A stretch of DNA of 64,000 bases from an uncultured Lachnospiraceae bacterium (lineage in GTDB: Bacteria; Bacillota; Clostridia; Lachnospirales; Lachnospiraceae), in contig CACYWQ010000007.1 in NCBI GenBank assembly GCA_902778165.1, forward strand, positions 1 through 64,000, given 5' to 3'. A program made the position numbers and the translations under genes. Below, in pieces: positions 8,792-17,807 of the stretch. Under the pieces are notes generated by a model that had not been told where the DNA came from, ran no database searches, and was given only the letters and a program-made list of their open reading frames with translations. Within the stretch, counting starts at the first letter, position 1. Each line of letters starts with the position of its first letter.

Positions 8792-8833
8792 GTGCAGTAA
8801 ATTGTACAGTAATACGAAAGGATGATGAATAAT

Positions 8834-8983
8834 ATGCGTACCAAGATTACATTAGCATGTACAGAATGTAAGCAGCGTAATTACAATACTACTAAGGATA
8901 AGAAGACACATCCCGACAGGATGGAGACTAAGAAGTATTGCAGATTCTGTAAGGCACATACCTTACATAAGGAGACAAAGTAA
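8834..8983 (+). CDS. rpmG: Ribosomal protein bL33 (zinc-binding form)
   Basis: A 49-residue large-subunit protein with two Cys pairs (C-T-E-C at 9-12 and C-R-F-C at 36-39) that bind zinc. The sequence [12 protein letters not shown]...[14 protein letters not shown] is typical bL33. ATG 8834 is used because family members start there; an in-frame ATG at 8825 lies too close to the AAAGG site. Its stop TAA shares its last base with the secE ATG, coupling the two. Order rpmG-secE-nusG is standard in Firmicutes. Confidence 0.95.
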   Translation: MRTKITLACTECKQRNYNTTKDKKTHPDRMETKKYCRFCKAHTLHKETK

Positions 8984-9180
8984 TGGCAGATTCCGCAAAA
9001 GAGAACAAAGTTAGCTTTTTTGACGGCGTTAAGGCTGAGTGGGGCAAGATTATCTGGCCCGGTAAGGATCAGCTGACCAAGCAGACCATAGCAGTGATCG
9101 TTACCACTGTTGTAGTCGGTGTTATTATTTCGTTGCTTGATACTGCCCTGCAGTATGGTGTTAGTCTTCTTTCTATGTAA
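8983..9180 (+). CDS. secE: Preprotein translocase subunit SecE
   Basis: A 65-residue single-span membrane protein that clamps the SecY channel. It has the family motif EWGKIIWPGKDQL (about 19-31) followed by one transmembrane helix (about 36-60). The ATG overlaps the rpmG stop by one base, and the translocation partner gene secY lies in the spc operon at 36020. Confidence 0.96.
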   Translation: MADSAKENKVSFFDGVKAEWGKIIWPGKDQLTKQTIAVIVTTVVVGVIISLLDTALQYGVSLLSM

Positions 9181-9222
9181 TGTAGAAGAAGATGATTCGA
9201 TTCTTATTGCAAAGGAGTAAGT

Positions 9223-9825
9223 ATGTCAGAGGCTAATTTGACAGAGAACAATATAGCGGAGACAGAAGCGGCTGAGGTTGTTGAGACTGAAGCAGCGGAG
9301 ACTCCCAAGTCGGATGCGAAGTGGTATGTTGCACATACCTATTCGGGATATGAGAACAAGGTCAAGGCAGATCTTGACAAGACCATCGCCAATCGTGGAT
9401 TGGAAGAGCAGATATTAGAAGTAAGAGTGCCTATGCAGGATGTTGTAGAGGTTAAGAACGGTGCACGTAAGACTGTTCAGAAGAAGCTCTTCCCCGGTTA
9501 TGTACTTGTCAATATGATCATGAATGACGAGACCTGGTACGTAGTCAGGAATACAAGAGGAGTGACAGGCTTCGTTGGTCCGGGATCTAAGCCCGTACCG
9601 TTGTCTGATGCAGAGATGAAGCCCCTCGGTATCAAGACCGAGAATGTCACGATCGATTTCGAAGAAGGCGAGACAATCGTTGTTGTCGCAGGCCCTTGGA
9701 GAGATACTATCGGTGTCGTACAGCGTATCGATTACGGTAAGCAGACAGCGACAATCAATGTAGAACTCTTTGGTCGTGAGACCCCTGTCGAGATCGGATT
9801 TGAAGAAGTTAGAAAAATGATTTAA
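9223..9825 (+). CDS. nusG: Transcription termination/antitermination factor NusG
   Basis: NusG binds the RNA polymerase clamp and modulates pausing and ribosome coupling. The 200-residue protein has the NGN domain (WYVAHTYSGYENKVK at about 35-49, VRNTRGVTGFVG near 110) and a C-terminal KOW domain (FEEGETIVVVAGPWRDTIGVV, split here as FEEGETIVVVAG and PWRDTIGVV). An N-terminal tail of about 30 residues, rich in Glu and Ala, precedes the NGN fold and is longer than in most homologues. AAGGAG lies before ATG 9223. Confidence 0.97.
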   Translation: MSEANLTENNIAETEAAEVVETEAAETPKSDAKWYVAHTYSGYENKVKADLDKTIANRGLEEQILEVRVPMQDVVEVKNGARKTVQKKLFPGYVLVNMIMNDETWYVVRNTRGVTGFVGPGSKPVPLSDAEMKPLGIKTENVTIDFEEGETIVVVAGPWRDTIGVVQRIDYGKQTATINVELFGRETPVEIGFEEVRKMI

Positions 9826-9840
9826 TCATTTTTTATATCA

Positions 9841-9868
9841 GTGGAAGGGCACCTATAACCCGTACCAC
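9841..9868 (+). other. Conserved-type hairpin in the nusG-rplK spacer
   Basis: GTGG (9841-9844) pairs with CCAC (9865-9868) and GGG (9847-9849) with CCC (9859-9861) around a 9-base loop. A GTGG...CCAC hairpin between nusG and the L11 gene is common in Firmicutes; a role as L1 binding site or processing site is possible but not shown here. Confidence 0.5.
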
Positions 9869-9895
9869 AATCTATTATTATAGGAGGAGCCACAC

Positions 9896-10321
9896 ATGGC
9901 AAAGAAAGTAGAAGGTTACATCAAATTACAGATTCCCGCCGGCAAGGCAACACCGGCACCCCCGGTTGGACCTGCTCTTGGTCAGCACGGTGTTAACATC
10001 GTAGAGTTTACCAAGCAGTTCAACGCGATCACGGCTGACAAGGGTGATATGATCATCCCTGTTGTCATCACGGTCTACGCTGACAGAAGCTTCAGCTTCA
10101 TCACAAAGACCCCGCCGGCAGCAGTACTTCTTAAAAAGGCTTGCAACATCAAGTCAGGTTCGGGTGTTCCGAATAAGACTAAGGTCGCTTCAATCTCTAA
10201 GGATAAAATCCGTGAGATCGCTGAGCTTAAGATGCCTGACTTAAACGCTGCATCAATTGAAGCAGCTATGAGCATGATAGCAGGTACAGCAAGAAGTATG
10301 GGTATTACGGTAGAAGACTGA
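9896..10321 (+). CDS. rplK: Ribosomal protein uL11
   Basis: A 141-residue large-subunit protein of the GTPase-associated centre. The N-terminal domain shows the proline-rich thiostrepton-binding segment ([19 protein letters not shown], residues 16-34) and the C-terminal domain binds the L11 segment of 23S rRNA. Length is standard. AGGAGG precedes ATG 9896. It is cotranscribed with rplA 20 bases downstream. Confidence 0.98.
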   Translation: MAKKVEGYIKLQIPAGKATPAPPVGPALGQHGVNIVEFTKQFNAITADKGDMIIPVVITVYADRSFSFITKTPPAAVLLKKACNIKSGSGVPNKTKVASISKDKIREIAELKMPDLNAASIEAAMSMIAGTARSMGITVED

Positions 10322-10341
10322 TTTAGTAGGAGGATATCGTT

Positions 10342-11031
10342 ATGAAGCATGGTAAGAAGTATAGCGATGCTGCTAAATTAGTAGATCGCACAGTACAGTA
10401 CGAGCCCGCAGAGGCTATAGGAATAGTTAAGAAGACGGCTACAGCCAAGTTCGATGAGACAGTAGAACTTCACATTCGTACAGGTTGTGACGGACGTCAC
10501 GCAGATCAGCAGATAAGAGGAGCTGTCGTACTTCCCAACGGAACAGGTAAGACAGTAAGAGTCCTTGTTTTCGCCAAGGGTACTAAGCTTGACGAGGCAC
10601 AGGCAGCAGGTGCTGATTTCGTAGGCGGTGAGGAGCTCATTCCCAAGATCCAGAACGACGGTTGGTTCGAATTCGATGTTGTAGTTGCTACACCTGACAT
10701 GATGGGTGTTGTAGGTCGTCTCGGTAAGGTATTAGGACCTAAGGGCTTGATGCCCAATCCTAAGGCAGGAACGGTTACAATGGACGTAGCCAAGGCCGTA
10801 GAGGATATCAAGGCAGGTAAGATCGAGTACAGACTTGACAAGGCTAATATCATCCACGTACCTGTAGGTAAGGCCTCATTTACAGAAGAGCAGTTGTCTC
10901 AGAACTACGAGGCACTTATGTCTGCAATTCTTAAGGCTAAGCCCGCAGCCCTTAAGGGTCAGTATCTTAAGAGCATTACGCTTGCTTGTACAATGGGCCC
11001 CGGCGTGAAGATTTCAACAGCCAAGTATTGA
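10342..11031 (+). CDS. rplA: Ribosomal protein uL1
   Basis: A 229-residue protein forming the mobile L1 stalk at the E site, and in many bacteria a translational repressor of its own operon. Family blocks are clear: [12 protein letters not shown] (about 31-42), [12 protein letters not shown] (68-79), [17 protein letters not shown] (about 125-141) and [15 protein letters not shown]. Standard length. A strong terminator follows 15 bases after the stop. Confidence 0.98.
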   Translation: MKHGKKYSDAAKLVDRTVQYEPAEAIGIVKKTATAKFDETVELHIRTGCDGRHADQQIRGAVVLPNGTGKTVRVLVFAKGTKLDEAQAAGADFVGGEELIPKIQNDGWFEFDVVVATPDMMGVVGRLGKVLGPKGLMPNPKAGTVTMDVAKAVEDIKAGKIEYRLDKANIIHVPVGKASFTEEQLSQNYEALMSAILKAKPAALKGQYLKSITLACTMGPGVKISTAKY

Positions 11032-11045
11032 TTCTAAGCATATTT

Positions 11046-11075
11046 AGAGCCGATGCATATGCGTCGGCTCTTTTT
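11046..11075 (+). terminator. Intrinsic terminator after rplA
   Basis: AGAGCCGATGC (11046-11056) pairs with GCGTCGGCTCT (11061-11071) around an ATAT loop, followed by TTTTTG. The T-tract runs directly into the -35 element of the next gene. Confidence 0.9.
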
Positions 11076-11077
11076 GT

Positions 11078-11106
11078 TTGCGTGCACATACGGAATGCGC
11101 TATACT
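11078..11106 (+). promoter_or_regulatory. Promoter candidate for the CapA-family gene (leaderless spacing)
   Basis: TTGCGT (11078-11083), 17 bases, TATACT (11101-11106). A start 7 bases after the -10 falls on base 11113, the A of the ATG, and no ribosome binding site precedes that ATG. Confidence 0.5.
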
Positions 11107-11112
11107 ACATAT

Positions 11113-12396
11113 ATGCATAATAATAGGAAGAAAACACAACATATATGGATAGTATTCTTGATTACACTTCTTATTACGATTACCGTAGGTGTGGGTGTAA
11201 TGTATGTTGTTTCGGGCAAAACGACCGCGACTGATACTGCCTATAAGGCGGAGACTTCGGAGAAGCCCGAGGCGAACAGTGTAACCGCGCAGATCATGAA
11301 GATCGATGATGTGAAGGATGAAGTAGCGGAAGAACCGGCTGTTGCAGAAGAATCCGATGATTCAAGATTCGGGGCAATCCTTGCAGATAAAGAGCTCTGT
11401 GCCAAGCAACATATATATGCCGCAGATGCTATGTATGAAGATGAGATTAAGCTGTTGTTTGCAGGAGATATATCCCTTGCCGAAGGATATTCGATTATGG
11501 GTGCGCTCAGAGATAAAGGCGGAGATATAAGCGCGGGATTCTCTGAAGATACACTCTCTGTTATGAGAGAAGCGGATGTGTTTATGCTTAACAATGAATT
11601 CACCTACAGTAACAGAGGTGAACCGACACCTGATAAGCAATATACCTTCAGGGCCAATCCGGCCAATGTTCATTATCTGACGGATATGGGCGTGGATATT
11701 GTATCCCTTGCCAATAACCATACATATGATTACGGACAGGTATCCCTGCTTGATACGCTGGATACGCTTGAAGGAATAGATATGCCGTATGTCGGCGCGG
11801 GTCGCAATATAGAAGAAGCCATGCAACCGTCATATTATATAGTTAATGATACTAAGATCGCATTCGTATCCGCGACTCAGATAGAGCGTAATGACAATCC
11901 CGATACCAAGGGCGCCACGAAAGACAGTCCGGGAACATTCAGATGCTGGTTTAACGACAGGGTATTGGATGTAATAAAGGAAGCGGATGATAACAGTGAC
12001 TATGTGGTCGCATATATTCATTGGGGAACGGAATTGGAAGAGAATACGGATTGGGCTCAGGATGAACTTGCTCCCAAACTTGCATCTGCAGGGGCGGATC
12101 TTATCATAGGAGATCATCCCCATATCTTACAGAGACTTGACTATGCTGGCAATACTCCGATCATATTCAGTATGGGCAATTACTGGTTTAACAGCAAGAC
12201 TCAGGATACGGGATTGCTTGAGGTAATTCTTAATACGGACGGAAGCACCAAGACAGTAAGATTTATCCCTGCAATACAGTCCGGATGCCGTACAGCTATT
12301 GTTTCCGGCGAGGAGCAAACCAGAATACTTAATTACATGCAATCCATATCACCGCACGTATCCATAGATTCTGACGGATATATCACGAAAAAATAG
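11113..12396 (+). CDS. CapA family protein (membrane-anchored calcineurin-like phosphoesterase fold)
   Basis: A 427-residue protein with one N-terminal membrane span (about 12-33), a linker rich in Glu/Ala, and a CapA/PgsA-type domain: metal-binding motif FAGDISLA (about 116-123), NNEFTYS, SLANNHTYDYG (about 196-206), HWGTE, GDHPHILQ and FSMGNYWFNS. The domain would face outside. CapA proteins are known from poly-gamma-glutamate capsule synthesis, but many homologues have other or unknown roles, and no capB/capC is nearby. ATG 11113 is chosen from the promoter position and because the protein then starts MHNNRKK before the anchor; upstream in-frame starts fall in the terminator. It is inserted between rplA and rplJ. 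Confidence 0.85.
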   Translation: MHNNRKKTQHIWIVFLITLLITITVGVGVMYVVSGKTTATDTAYKAETSEKPEANSVTAQIMKIDDVKDEVAEEPAVAEESDDSRFGAILADKELCAKQHIYAADAMYEDEIKLLFAGDISLAEGYSIMGALRDKGGDISAGFSEDTLSVMREADVFMLNNEFTYSNRGEPTPDKQYTFRANPANVHYLTDMGVDIVSLANNHTYDYGQVSLLDTLDTLEGIDMPYVGAGRNIEEAMQPSYYIVNDTKIAFVSATQIERNDNPDTKGATKDSPGTFRCWFNDRVLDVIKEADDNSDYVVAYIHWGTELEENTDWAQDELAPKLASAGADLIIGDHPHILQRLDYAGNTPIIFSMGNYWFNSKTQDTGLLEVILNTDGSTKTVRFIPAIQSGCRTAIVSGEEQTRILNYMQSISPHVSIDSDGYITKK

Positions 12397-12424
12397 TTGA
12401 CACCGTATTACGGTACATGATAAT
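12397..12424 (+). promoter_or_regulatory. Promoter of rplJ-rplL
   Basis: TTGACA at 12397-12402 begins on the base after the CapA stop codon; GATAAT is at 12419-12424 with 16-base spacing. RNA would start near 12431, giving a leader of about 185 bases. Confidence 0.75.
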
Positions 12425-12440
12425 ATTACTTTCGGTCGCT

Positions 12441-12510
12441 TAAGCGACTATGCCGAAGACAGCAGGTAGCAGGTCTTAACAGACCGCTCTAACGACTATC
12501 GCCTGCCGAG
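12441..12510 (+). ncRNA. Ribosomal protein L10 leader RNA
   Basis: The leader contains the two hallmark segments of the Firmicutes L10 leader: CCGAAGACAGCAGG followed by TAGC near 12452-12470, and CGCCTGCCGAGGAA near 12500-12513, with a hairpin (GGTCTTAACAGACC) between them. In this family the L10-(L12)4 complex binds the leader and represses rplJL expression. A terminator follows downstream, so control is probably by attenuation. Confidence 0.85.
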
Positions 12511-12532
12511 GAACGAATGTGAGATTACAGTG

Positions 12533-12569
12533 TCCCTTTGTCTTCGTATGAATGACAGAGGGATTTTTT
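12533..12569 (+). terminator. Attenuator terminator in the rplJ leader
   Basis: TCCCTTTGTC (12533-12542) pairs with GACAGAGGGA (12554-12563) around an 11-base loop, followed by six T residues. It lies between the L10-binding element and rplJ, so read-through is needed for expression. Confidence 0.85.
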
Positions 12570-12614
12570 GATACCACTTTCTTTCGGCAAAAATCTTAGA
12601 AGGAGGAAAGAAAA

Positions 12615-13232
12615 ATGGCAAAGGTTGAGATTAAGAAGCCTATTGTAGAAGAGATCAGCGCTGCTATTAAGGACGCACAGTCAGTTGTACTTGTTGACTA
12701 CCGCGGACTTACAGTTGAGCAGGACACAAAGCTTCGTAAGGAGCTTCGTGAGGCCGGTGTTAACTACAAGGTGTACAAGAACACAATGATGAACTTTGCA
12801 TTCAAGGGTACTGACTTCGAGTCATTAGCACCTTACCTTGAGGGCCCCAGTGCAGTAGCTATATCTACTTCAGATGCTACAGCTCCCGCAAGAGTATTAG
12901 CAAAGTTTGCCAAGAGTGCAGAAGCTTTAGAGATCAAGGCCGGTGTGGTAGAAGGAACATTATATGATGCAAACGGTATGAAGAGCATCGCTTCAATTCC
13001 TTCACGTGATGAATTGCTTTCTAAGTTGCTTGGAAGCATCCAGTCACCTATCGCCAACTTCGCTCGCGTCATGAATCAGCTTGCTGAGAAAGGCGGCGCA
13101 GGAGAGGCAGCACCCGCACCTGCAGCAGAGGAAGCTAAGGCAGAAGAGCCCAAGGCTGAGGAAGCAGCAGCTGAGGCAGCTCCCGCAGAGGAAGCACCTG
13201 CAGCAGAATCAGAAGCACCTGCTGAAGCTTAG
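12615..13232 (+). CDS. rplJ: Ribosomal protein uL10
   Basis: Anchors the L12 stalk to the ribosome. The rRNA-binding domain (AIKDAQSVVLVDYRGLTVEQ split over residues 17-36; then KVYKNTMM, FEGP-like LEGPSAVAIS) covers about residues 1-125, followed by the L12-binding helix (LGSIQSPIANFARVMNQLAEK, about 140-160). The protein is 205 residues, about 40 longer than usual: residues 166-205 are a low-complexity tail of Ala, Glu and Pro. Strong AAGGAGGAAAG precedes ATG 12615. Regulated by the L10 leader. Confidence 0.97.
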   Translation: MAKVEIKKPIVEEISAAIKDAQSVVLVDYRGLTVEQDTKLRKELREAGVNYKVYKNTMMNFAFKGTDFESLAPYLEGPSAVAISTSDATAPARVLAKFAKSAEALEIKAGVVEGTLYDANGMKSIASIPSRDELLSKLLGSIQSPIANFARVMNQLAEKGGAGEAAPAPAAEEAKAEEPKAEEAAAEAAPAEEAPAAESEAPAEA

Positions 13233-13276
13233 GATGGAGAAGTACTAACATCCTTGTCGTTCGTCTGACGAACGAC
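13231..13276 (+). other. Two hairpins between rplJ and rplL
   Basis: AGGATG (13231-13236) can pair with CATCCT (13249-13254), and GTCGTTCGT (13256-13264) pairs perfectly with ACGAACGAC (13268-13276) around CTG. Neither is followed by a T-tract, so they are more likely RNA processing or stability elements than terminators. They may help give the several-fold excess of L12 over L10. Confidence 0.55.
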
Positions 13277-13319
13277 TACAAACTGAGAAATATACAATTA
13301 TTTGAAAGGAGTCATTATC

Positions 13320-13700
13320 ATGGCAAAGTTATCAACACAGGATATTATTGATGCTATTAAGGAACTTACAGTACTTGAGCTTAACGATCTCGTTAAGGCT
13401 TGTGAAGAGGAATTCGGCGTATCTGCAGCAGCAGGCGTTGTAGTTGCAGCAGCAGGCGCTGGCGCAGCAGCAGGCGCAGCTGATGACAAGGATGAGTTCG
13501 ATGTAGAGCTTACAGACGTTGGAGCAGAGAAGGTTAAGGTTATCAAGGTCGTTCGTGAGGCTACAGGTCTCGGACTTAAGGAAGCTAAGGATCTCGTTGA
13601 TTCAGCTCCCAAGGTTATCAAGGAAGGCGCAGCTAAGGCTGAGGCTGAGGACATCAAGGCTAAGCTTGAGGAAGTTGGCGCTAAGGTTACACTTAAGTAA
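13320..13700 (+). CDS. rplL: Ribosomal protein bL12 (L7/L12)
   Basis: The multicopy stalk protein that recruits translation factors. The 126-residue protein has the dimerising N-terminal domain ([20 protein letters not shown], residues 15-34), an Ala/Gly-rich hinge (about 36-55) and the factor-binding domain ([21 protein letters not shown], given as [11 protein letters not shown] and [10 protein letters not shown]; ends [11 protein letters not shown]-like [11 protein letters not shown]). ATG 13320 is chosen from AAAGGAG at 13305-13311. Followed by a terminator. Confidence 0.98.
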   Translation: MAKLSTQDIIDAIKELTVLELNDLVKACEEEFGVSAAAGVVVAAAGAGAAAGAADDKDEFDVELTDVGAEKVKVIKVVREATGLGLKEAKDLVDSAPKVIKEGAAKAEAEDIKAKLEEVGAKVTLK

Positions 13701-13719
13701 TATTCTCATTATGAGTATC

Positions 13720-13755
13720 AATACCCCGGGATCATCCCGGGGTATTCTTATTATC
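13720..13755 (+). terminator. Terminator after rplL
   Basis: A perfect 12-bp stem (AATACCCCGGGA 13720-13731 with TCCCGGGGTATT 13735-13746) closes a TCA loop; the tail is T-rich but interrupted (CTTATTAT). It separates rplJL from the rpoBC promoter, possibly with partial read-through. Confidence 0.8.
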
Positions 13756-13829
13756 ACATCAAAGGATAGGTCGGCATACAGGTGCCATGATCCTAATATA
13801 CTTCATCGAAAAATTCCTTAAATTTTTCC

Positions 13830-13859
13830 TTGACATCAGAATAACACTTGACGTACAAT
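13830..13859 (+). promoter_or_regulatory. Promoter of rpoB-rpoC
   Basis: TTGACA at 13830-13835 and TACAAT at 13854-13859, spacing 18. RNA would start near 13866, about 65 bases before the rpoB start. Confidence 0.75.
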
Positions 13860-13931
13860 GGACAGTGCACTATTGTGGTGCGATATGCGCAAGCATACTT
13901 AAAAATTCAATTCAAACGGGGTGAAATGTCA

Positions 13932-16900
13932 ATGGAAAAGAACAGAATACGTCCTACCTATGGTGGCAAAAAGGTACGTATGAGTTACTCTAGGCAGAAA
14001 GAAGTCCTGGAGATGCCCAATCTCATCGAAGTCCAGAAGGACTCGTATAACTGGTTCCTTGAAGAAGGACTCAAGGAAGTCTTCGACGATATCTCTCCAA
14101 TAGCAGACTATAGCGGACATTTAAGTCTTGAGTTCGTAGGTTACGAGCTTTGCAGAGACGAAGTCAAGTATTCCATCGAGAAGTGTAAAGAGCGCGATGC
14201 TACTTATGCTGCTCCTTTAAAGGTTAGAGTACGTCTCTATAACAAGGAGAAGGAAGAGATAAGCGAACATGAGATATTCATGGGTGATCTCCCTCTTATG
14301 ACAGAGACGGGTACTTTCGTAATCAACGGTGCTGAGAGAGTTATAGTCAGTCAGTTGGTACGTTCGCCCGGAATATATTACTCTATCGCACATGATAAGA
14401 TGGGTAAGGAACTCTATTCATGCCAGGTAATACCTAACCGTGGTGCATGGCTTGAGTACGAGACCGATGCCAATGATATCTTCTATGTAAGAGTAGACAG
14501 AACACGTAAGGTTCCCGTAACGGTACTTATACGTGCTCTTGGTGTGGGTACTAACGAAGAAATCAGAGAATTGTTCGGTGATGAGCCCAAGATTGAGGCA
14601 TCATTTACCAAGGATGTGGCTACCAACTATCAGGATGGTCTCCTTGAGTTATATAAGAAGATCCGTCCCGGTGAGCCTCTTAGCGTAGAGAGCGCAGAGA
14701 GCCTTATTACGGCTATGTTCTTTGACCCCAGAAGATATGACCTTGCAAGAGTAGGTCGCTATAAATTCAATAAGAAGTTATTATTATCGAACCGTATCCG
14801 CGGACATGTATTGGCAGAGGATGTTGTAGATGTTAATACAGGTGAGATAATAGCTACAGCCGGTACAACGGCTACTAAGGAACTTGCAGATCAGATCCAG
14901 AATGCAGCAGTTCCCGGCGTTCTTATTCAGACAGATGAGAGAAACGTCAAGGTTCTGTCTAACATGATGGTTGACATAACACAGTTCATAGAATGTGATC
15001 CCGCAGCGCTTGGAATCACAGAACTTGTATACTATCCCGTACTTCAGAGAATCATCTCTGAGTTCGGTAAGGATCCCGAGGCTTTAGCTGAGGCTATACA
15101 GAAGAATGTTCACGAGCTTGTTCCCAAGCATGTGACCAAGGAAGATATCCTTGCTTCTATTAACTACAATATGCATCTTGAGTATGGTATCGGTAATGAT
15201 GATGATATCGACCATCTCGGCAACAGACGTATACGTGCGGCAGGTGAGCTGCTTCAGAACCAGTACAGAATCGGTCTTTCACGTCTTGAGAGAGTTGTAC
15301 GTGAGCGTATGACAACACATGACAGTGAGGATATCTCACCTCAGGCACTTATTAATATCAAACCTGTCCAGGCTGCAGTTAAGGAGTTCTTCGGTTCTTC
15401 ACAGCTGTCACAGTTCATGGACCAGAACAACCCGCTTGGTGAGCTTACTCATAAGAGACGTCTTTCAGCCCTTGGTCCCGGCGGTTTGTCAAGAGACAGA
15501 GCAGGATTCGAGGTTCGAGACGTACACTATTCTCATTACGGAAGAATGTGTCCCATTGAGACCCCCGAAGGTCCCAACATCGGACTTATTAACTCACTTG
15601 CATCATATGCGCGTATTAACAGCTACGGTTTCGTAGAGGCGCCTTATCGTGTGATTGACAAGTCAGATCCGGAGAATCCGAGAGTAACTGATGAAGTTGT
15701 ATATATGACAGCGGACGAAGAGGATAACTATCATGTAGCTCAGGCTAATGAGCAGCTTGATGAGAAGGGTCACTTCGTACGTAATTCGGTGTCAGGTAGA
15801 TATAAAGACGAGACACAGGAATATCCCAAGGCAATGTTCGATTATATGGACGTGTCTCCTAAGATGGTGTTCTCTGTAGCTACAGCCCTCATTCCTTTCC
15901 TTGAGAATGACGATGCTAACAGAGCCCTCATGGGATCTAACATGCAGCGTCAGGCGGTTCCGCTTCTTATGACGGAAGAGCCTGTAGTAGGTACGGGTAT
16001 GGAGACCAAAGCTGCAGTTGACTCAGGTGTCTGTGTAGTCGCTACCAAGCCCGGTACCGTAGAGTACGTTGCAGCCGATGAGATCAAGATCAAGGCTGAT
16101 GACGGCGAAGAGATGGATTATAAGGTAGCTAAGTTCACAAGATCCAACCAGTCTAACTGCTACAACCAGAAGCCTATCGTTGTTAAGGGCGACCATGTAG
16201 AGGCAGGACAGGTTATTGCCGACGGTCCTTCGACATGCGGCGGTGAACTTGCACTCGGTAAGAACCCTCTTATAGGTTTCATGACCTGGGAAGGTTACAA
16301 CTACGAGGATGCCGTACTTATAAGCGAGAGACTTGTACAGGATGATGTATATACATCCGTACATATAGAGGAATACGAGGCTGAGGCAAGAGATACCAAG
16401 CTCGGACCTGAGGAGATCACAAGAGATGTTCCCGGTGTCGGCGAGGATGCTCTTAAGGACCTCGATGAGCGAGGCATCATAAGAATCGGTGCTGAGGTCA
16501 GAGCCGGTGATATCCTGGTAGGTAAGGTTACACCTAAGGGTGAGACTGAGCTTACGGCAGAAGAGAAGTTGCTTAGAGCAATCTTCGGTGAGAAGGCAAG
16601 AGAAGTAAGAGATACTTCACTTAAGGTTCCTCACGGAGAGTATGGAATAGTTGTGGATGCCAAGGTATTCACAAGAGAGAACGGTGATGAATTATCACCC
16701 GGTGTCAATCAGGCAGTCAGAATCTACATCGCACAGAAGAGAAAGATCTCTGTCGGTGATAAGATGGCCGGTCGTCACGGTAACAAGGGTGTCGTTTCAA
16801 GAGTATTACCTGTTGAGGATATGCCTTATCTTCCTAACGGTCGTCCCCTTGATATCGTGCTTAACCCCTTGGGTGTGCCTTCACGAATGAATATCGGACA

Positions 16901-17777
16901 GGTGCTTGAGATTCACTTATCTCTTGCGGCCAAGGCACTTGGATTCAATGTATCAACACCCGTATTTGATGGCGCGAACGAGAACGACATCATGGATACA
17001 TTAGATCTTGCAAATGACTATGTAAATCTTGAATGGGAAGAGTTCGAGAAGAAGCATAAGAAGGAATTATTACCTGAAGTACTTCAGTATCTGTCAGATA
17101 ACAGAGAACACAGGAAGTTATGGAAGGGCGTACCTATAAGCAGAGACGGTAAGGTAAGACTTCGTGACGGACGTACAGGTGAGTATTTCGACAGCCCTGT
17201 AACAATAGGTCACATGCATTACCTTAAGCTGCACCACCTTGTAGACGATAAGATCCATGCTCGTTCTACAGGTCCTTACTCGCTTGTAACACAGCAGCCT
17301 TTAGGTGGTAAGGCACAGTTCGGTGGACAGAGATTCGGTGAGATGGAAGTGTGGGCCTTAGAGGCATACGGTGCATCGTATACACTTCAGGAGATTCTTA
17401 CTGTTAAGTCCGATGATGTTATAGGACGTGTTAAGACATATGAGGCTATCATCAAGGGTGACAACATTCCCGAGGCCGGCATACCTGAGTCATTCAAGGT
17501 TATGCTTAAGGAGCTTCAGTCACTTGGTCTTGATATAAGGGTATTACGTGAAGATAATACGGAAGTCAAGATTATGGAATCAGTCGACTATACCGATACG
17601 GATTATCGCTTCGCAATGGGTGATGACAACCGCTTCGGAAGAGAGAATGAATCCTTTGCTTCGCATGGTTTCAGCAAGCAGGAGTTCAATGAAGACGGTG
17701 AGTTGACGGATGCCGAGGATGAAGAGTTTGAAGAATCATTCGAGGAAGATTTCGCAGAAGTAAGTGACGAAGAGTAG
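13932..17777 (+). CDS. rpoB: DNA-directed RNA polymerase subunit beta
   Basis: A 1,281-residue catalytic subunit. Recognisable regions: the fork and rifampicin region ([20 protein letters not shown] split as [10 protein letters not shown] and [34 protein letters not shown] region), [17 protein letters not shown], the active-site lysine segment [13 protein letters not shown], and the C-terminal clamp [20 protein letters not shown]. It ends with an acidic tail (about 1245-1281). ATG 13932 is chosen because GGGGTG at 13917-13922 is well spaced and homologues start [11 protein letters not shown] 13926 (two residues longer) is possible. The rifampicin-region residues look wild type. Confidence 0.97.
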   Translation: MEKNRIRPTYGGKKVRMSYSRQKEVLEMPNLIEVQKDSYNWFLEEGLKEVFDDISPIADYSGHLSLEFVGYELCRDEVKYSIEKCKERDATYAAPLKVRVRLYNKEKEEISEHEIFMGDLPLMTETGTFVINGAERVIVSQLVRSPGIYYSIAHDKMGKELYSCQVIPNRGAWLEYETDANDIFYVRVDRTRKVPVTVLIRALGVGTNEEIRELFGDEPKIEASFTKDVATNYQDGLLELYKKIRPGEPLSVESAESLITAMFFDPRRYDLARVGRYKFNKKLLLSNRIRGHVLAEDVVDVNTGEIIATAGTTATKELADQIQNAAVPGVLIQTDERNVKVLSNMMVDITQFIECDPAALGITELVYYPVLQRIISEFGKDPEALAEAIQKNVHELVPKHVTKEDILASINYNMHLEYGIGNDDDIDHLGNRRIRAAGELLQNQYRIGLSRLERVVRERMTTHDSEDISPQALINIKPVQAAVKEFFGSSQLSQFMDQNNPLGELTHKRRLSALGPGGLSRDRAGFEVRDVHYSHYGRMCPIETPEGPNIGLINSLASYARINSYGFVEAPYRVIDKSDPENPRVTDEVVYMTADEEDNYHVAQANEQLDEKGHFVRNSVSGRYKDETQEYPKAMFDYMDVSPKMVFSVATALIPFLENDDANRALMGSNMQRQAVPLLMTEEPVVGTGMETKAAVDSGVCVVATKPGTVEYVAADEIKIKADDGEEMDYKVAKFTRSNQSNCYNQKPIVVKGDHVEAGQVIADGPSTCGGELALGKNPLIGFMTWEGYNYEDAVLISERLVQDDVYTSVHIEEYEAEARDTKLGPEEITRDVPGVGEDALKDLDERGIIRIGAEVRAGDILVGKVTPKGETELTAEEKLLRAIFGEKAREVRDTSLKVPHGEYGIVVDAKVFTRENGDELSPGVNQAVRIYIAQKRKISVGDKMAGRHGNKGVVSRVLPVEDMPYLPNGRPLDIVLNPLGVPSRMNIGQVLEIHLSLAAKALGFNVSTPVFDGANENDIMDTLDLANDYVNLEWEEFEKKHKKELLPEVLQYLSDNREHRKLWKGVPISRDGKVRLRDGRTGEYFDSPVTIGHMHYLKLHHLVDDKIHARSTGPYSLVTQQPLGGKAQFGGQRFGEMEVWALEAYGASYTLQEILTVKSDDVIGRVKTYEAIIKGDNIPEAGIPESFKVMLKELQSLGLDIRVLREDNTEVKIMESVDYTDTDYRFAMGDDNRFGRENESFASHGFSKQEFNEDGELTDAEDEEFEESFEEDFAEVSDEE

Positions 17778-17807
17778 AAGTAAGAGATTTACTTAAGGAG
17801 AGATAAA

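Noticed and set aside
8822-8833. Alternative start of rpmG at ATG 8825
   Set aside because: Only about 3 bases from the AAAGG site and not matching the family N-terminus.
13920-13931. Longer RpoB starting at 13848 or ATG 13926
   Set aside because: The 13848 frame start overlaps the promoter; 13926 is too close to the ribosome binding site, although it cannot be fully excluded.
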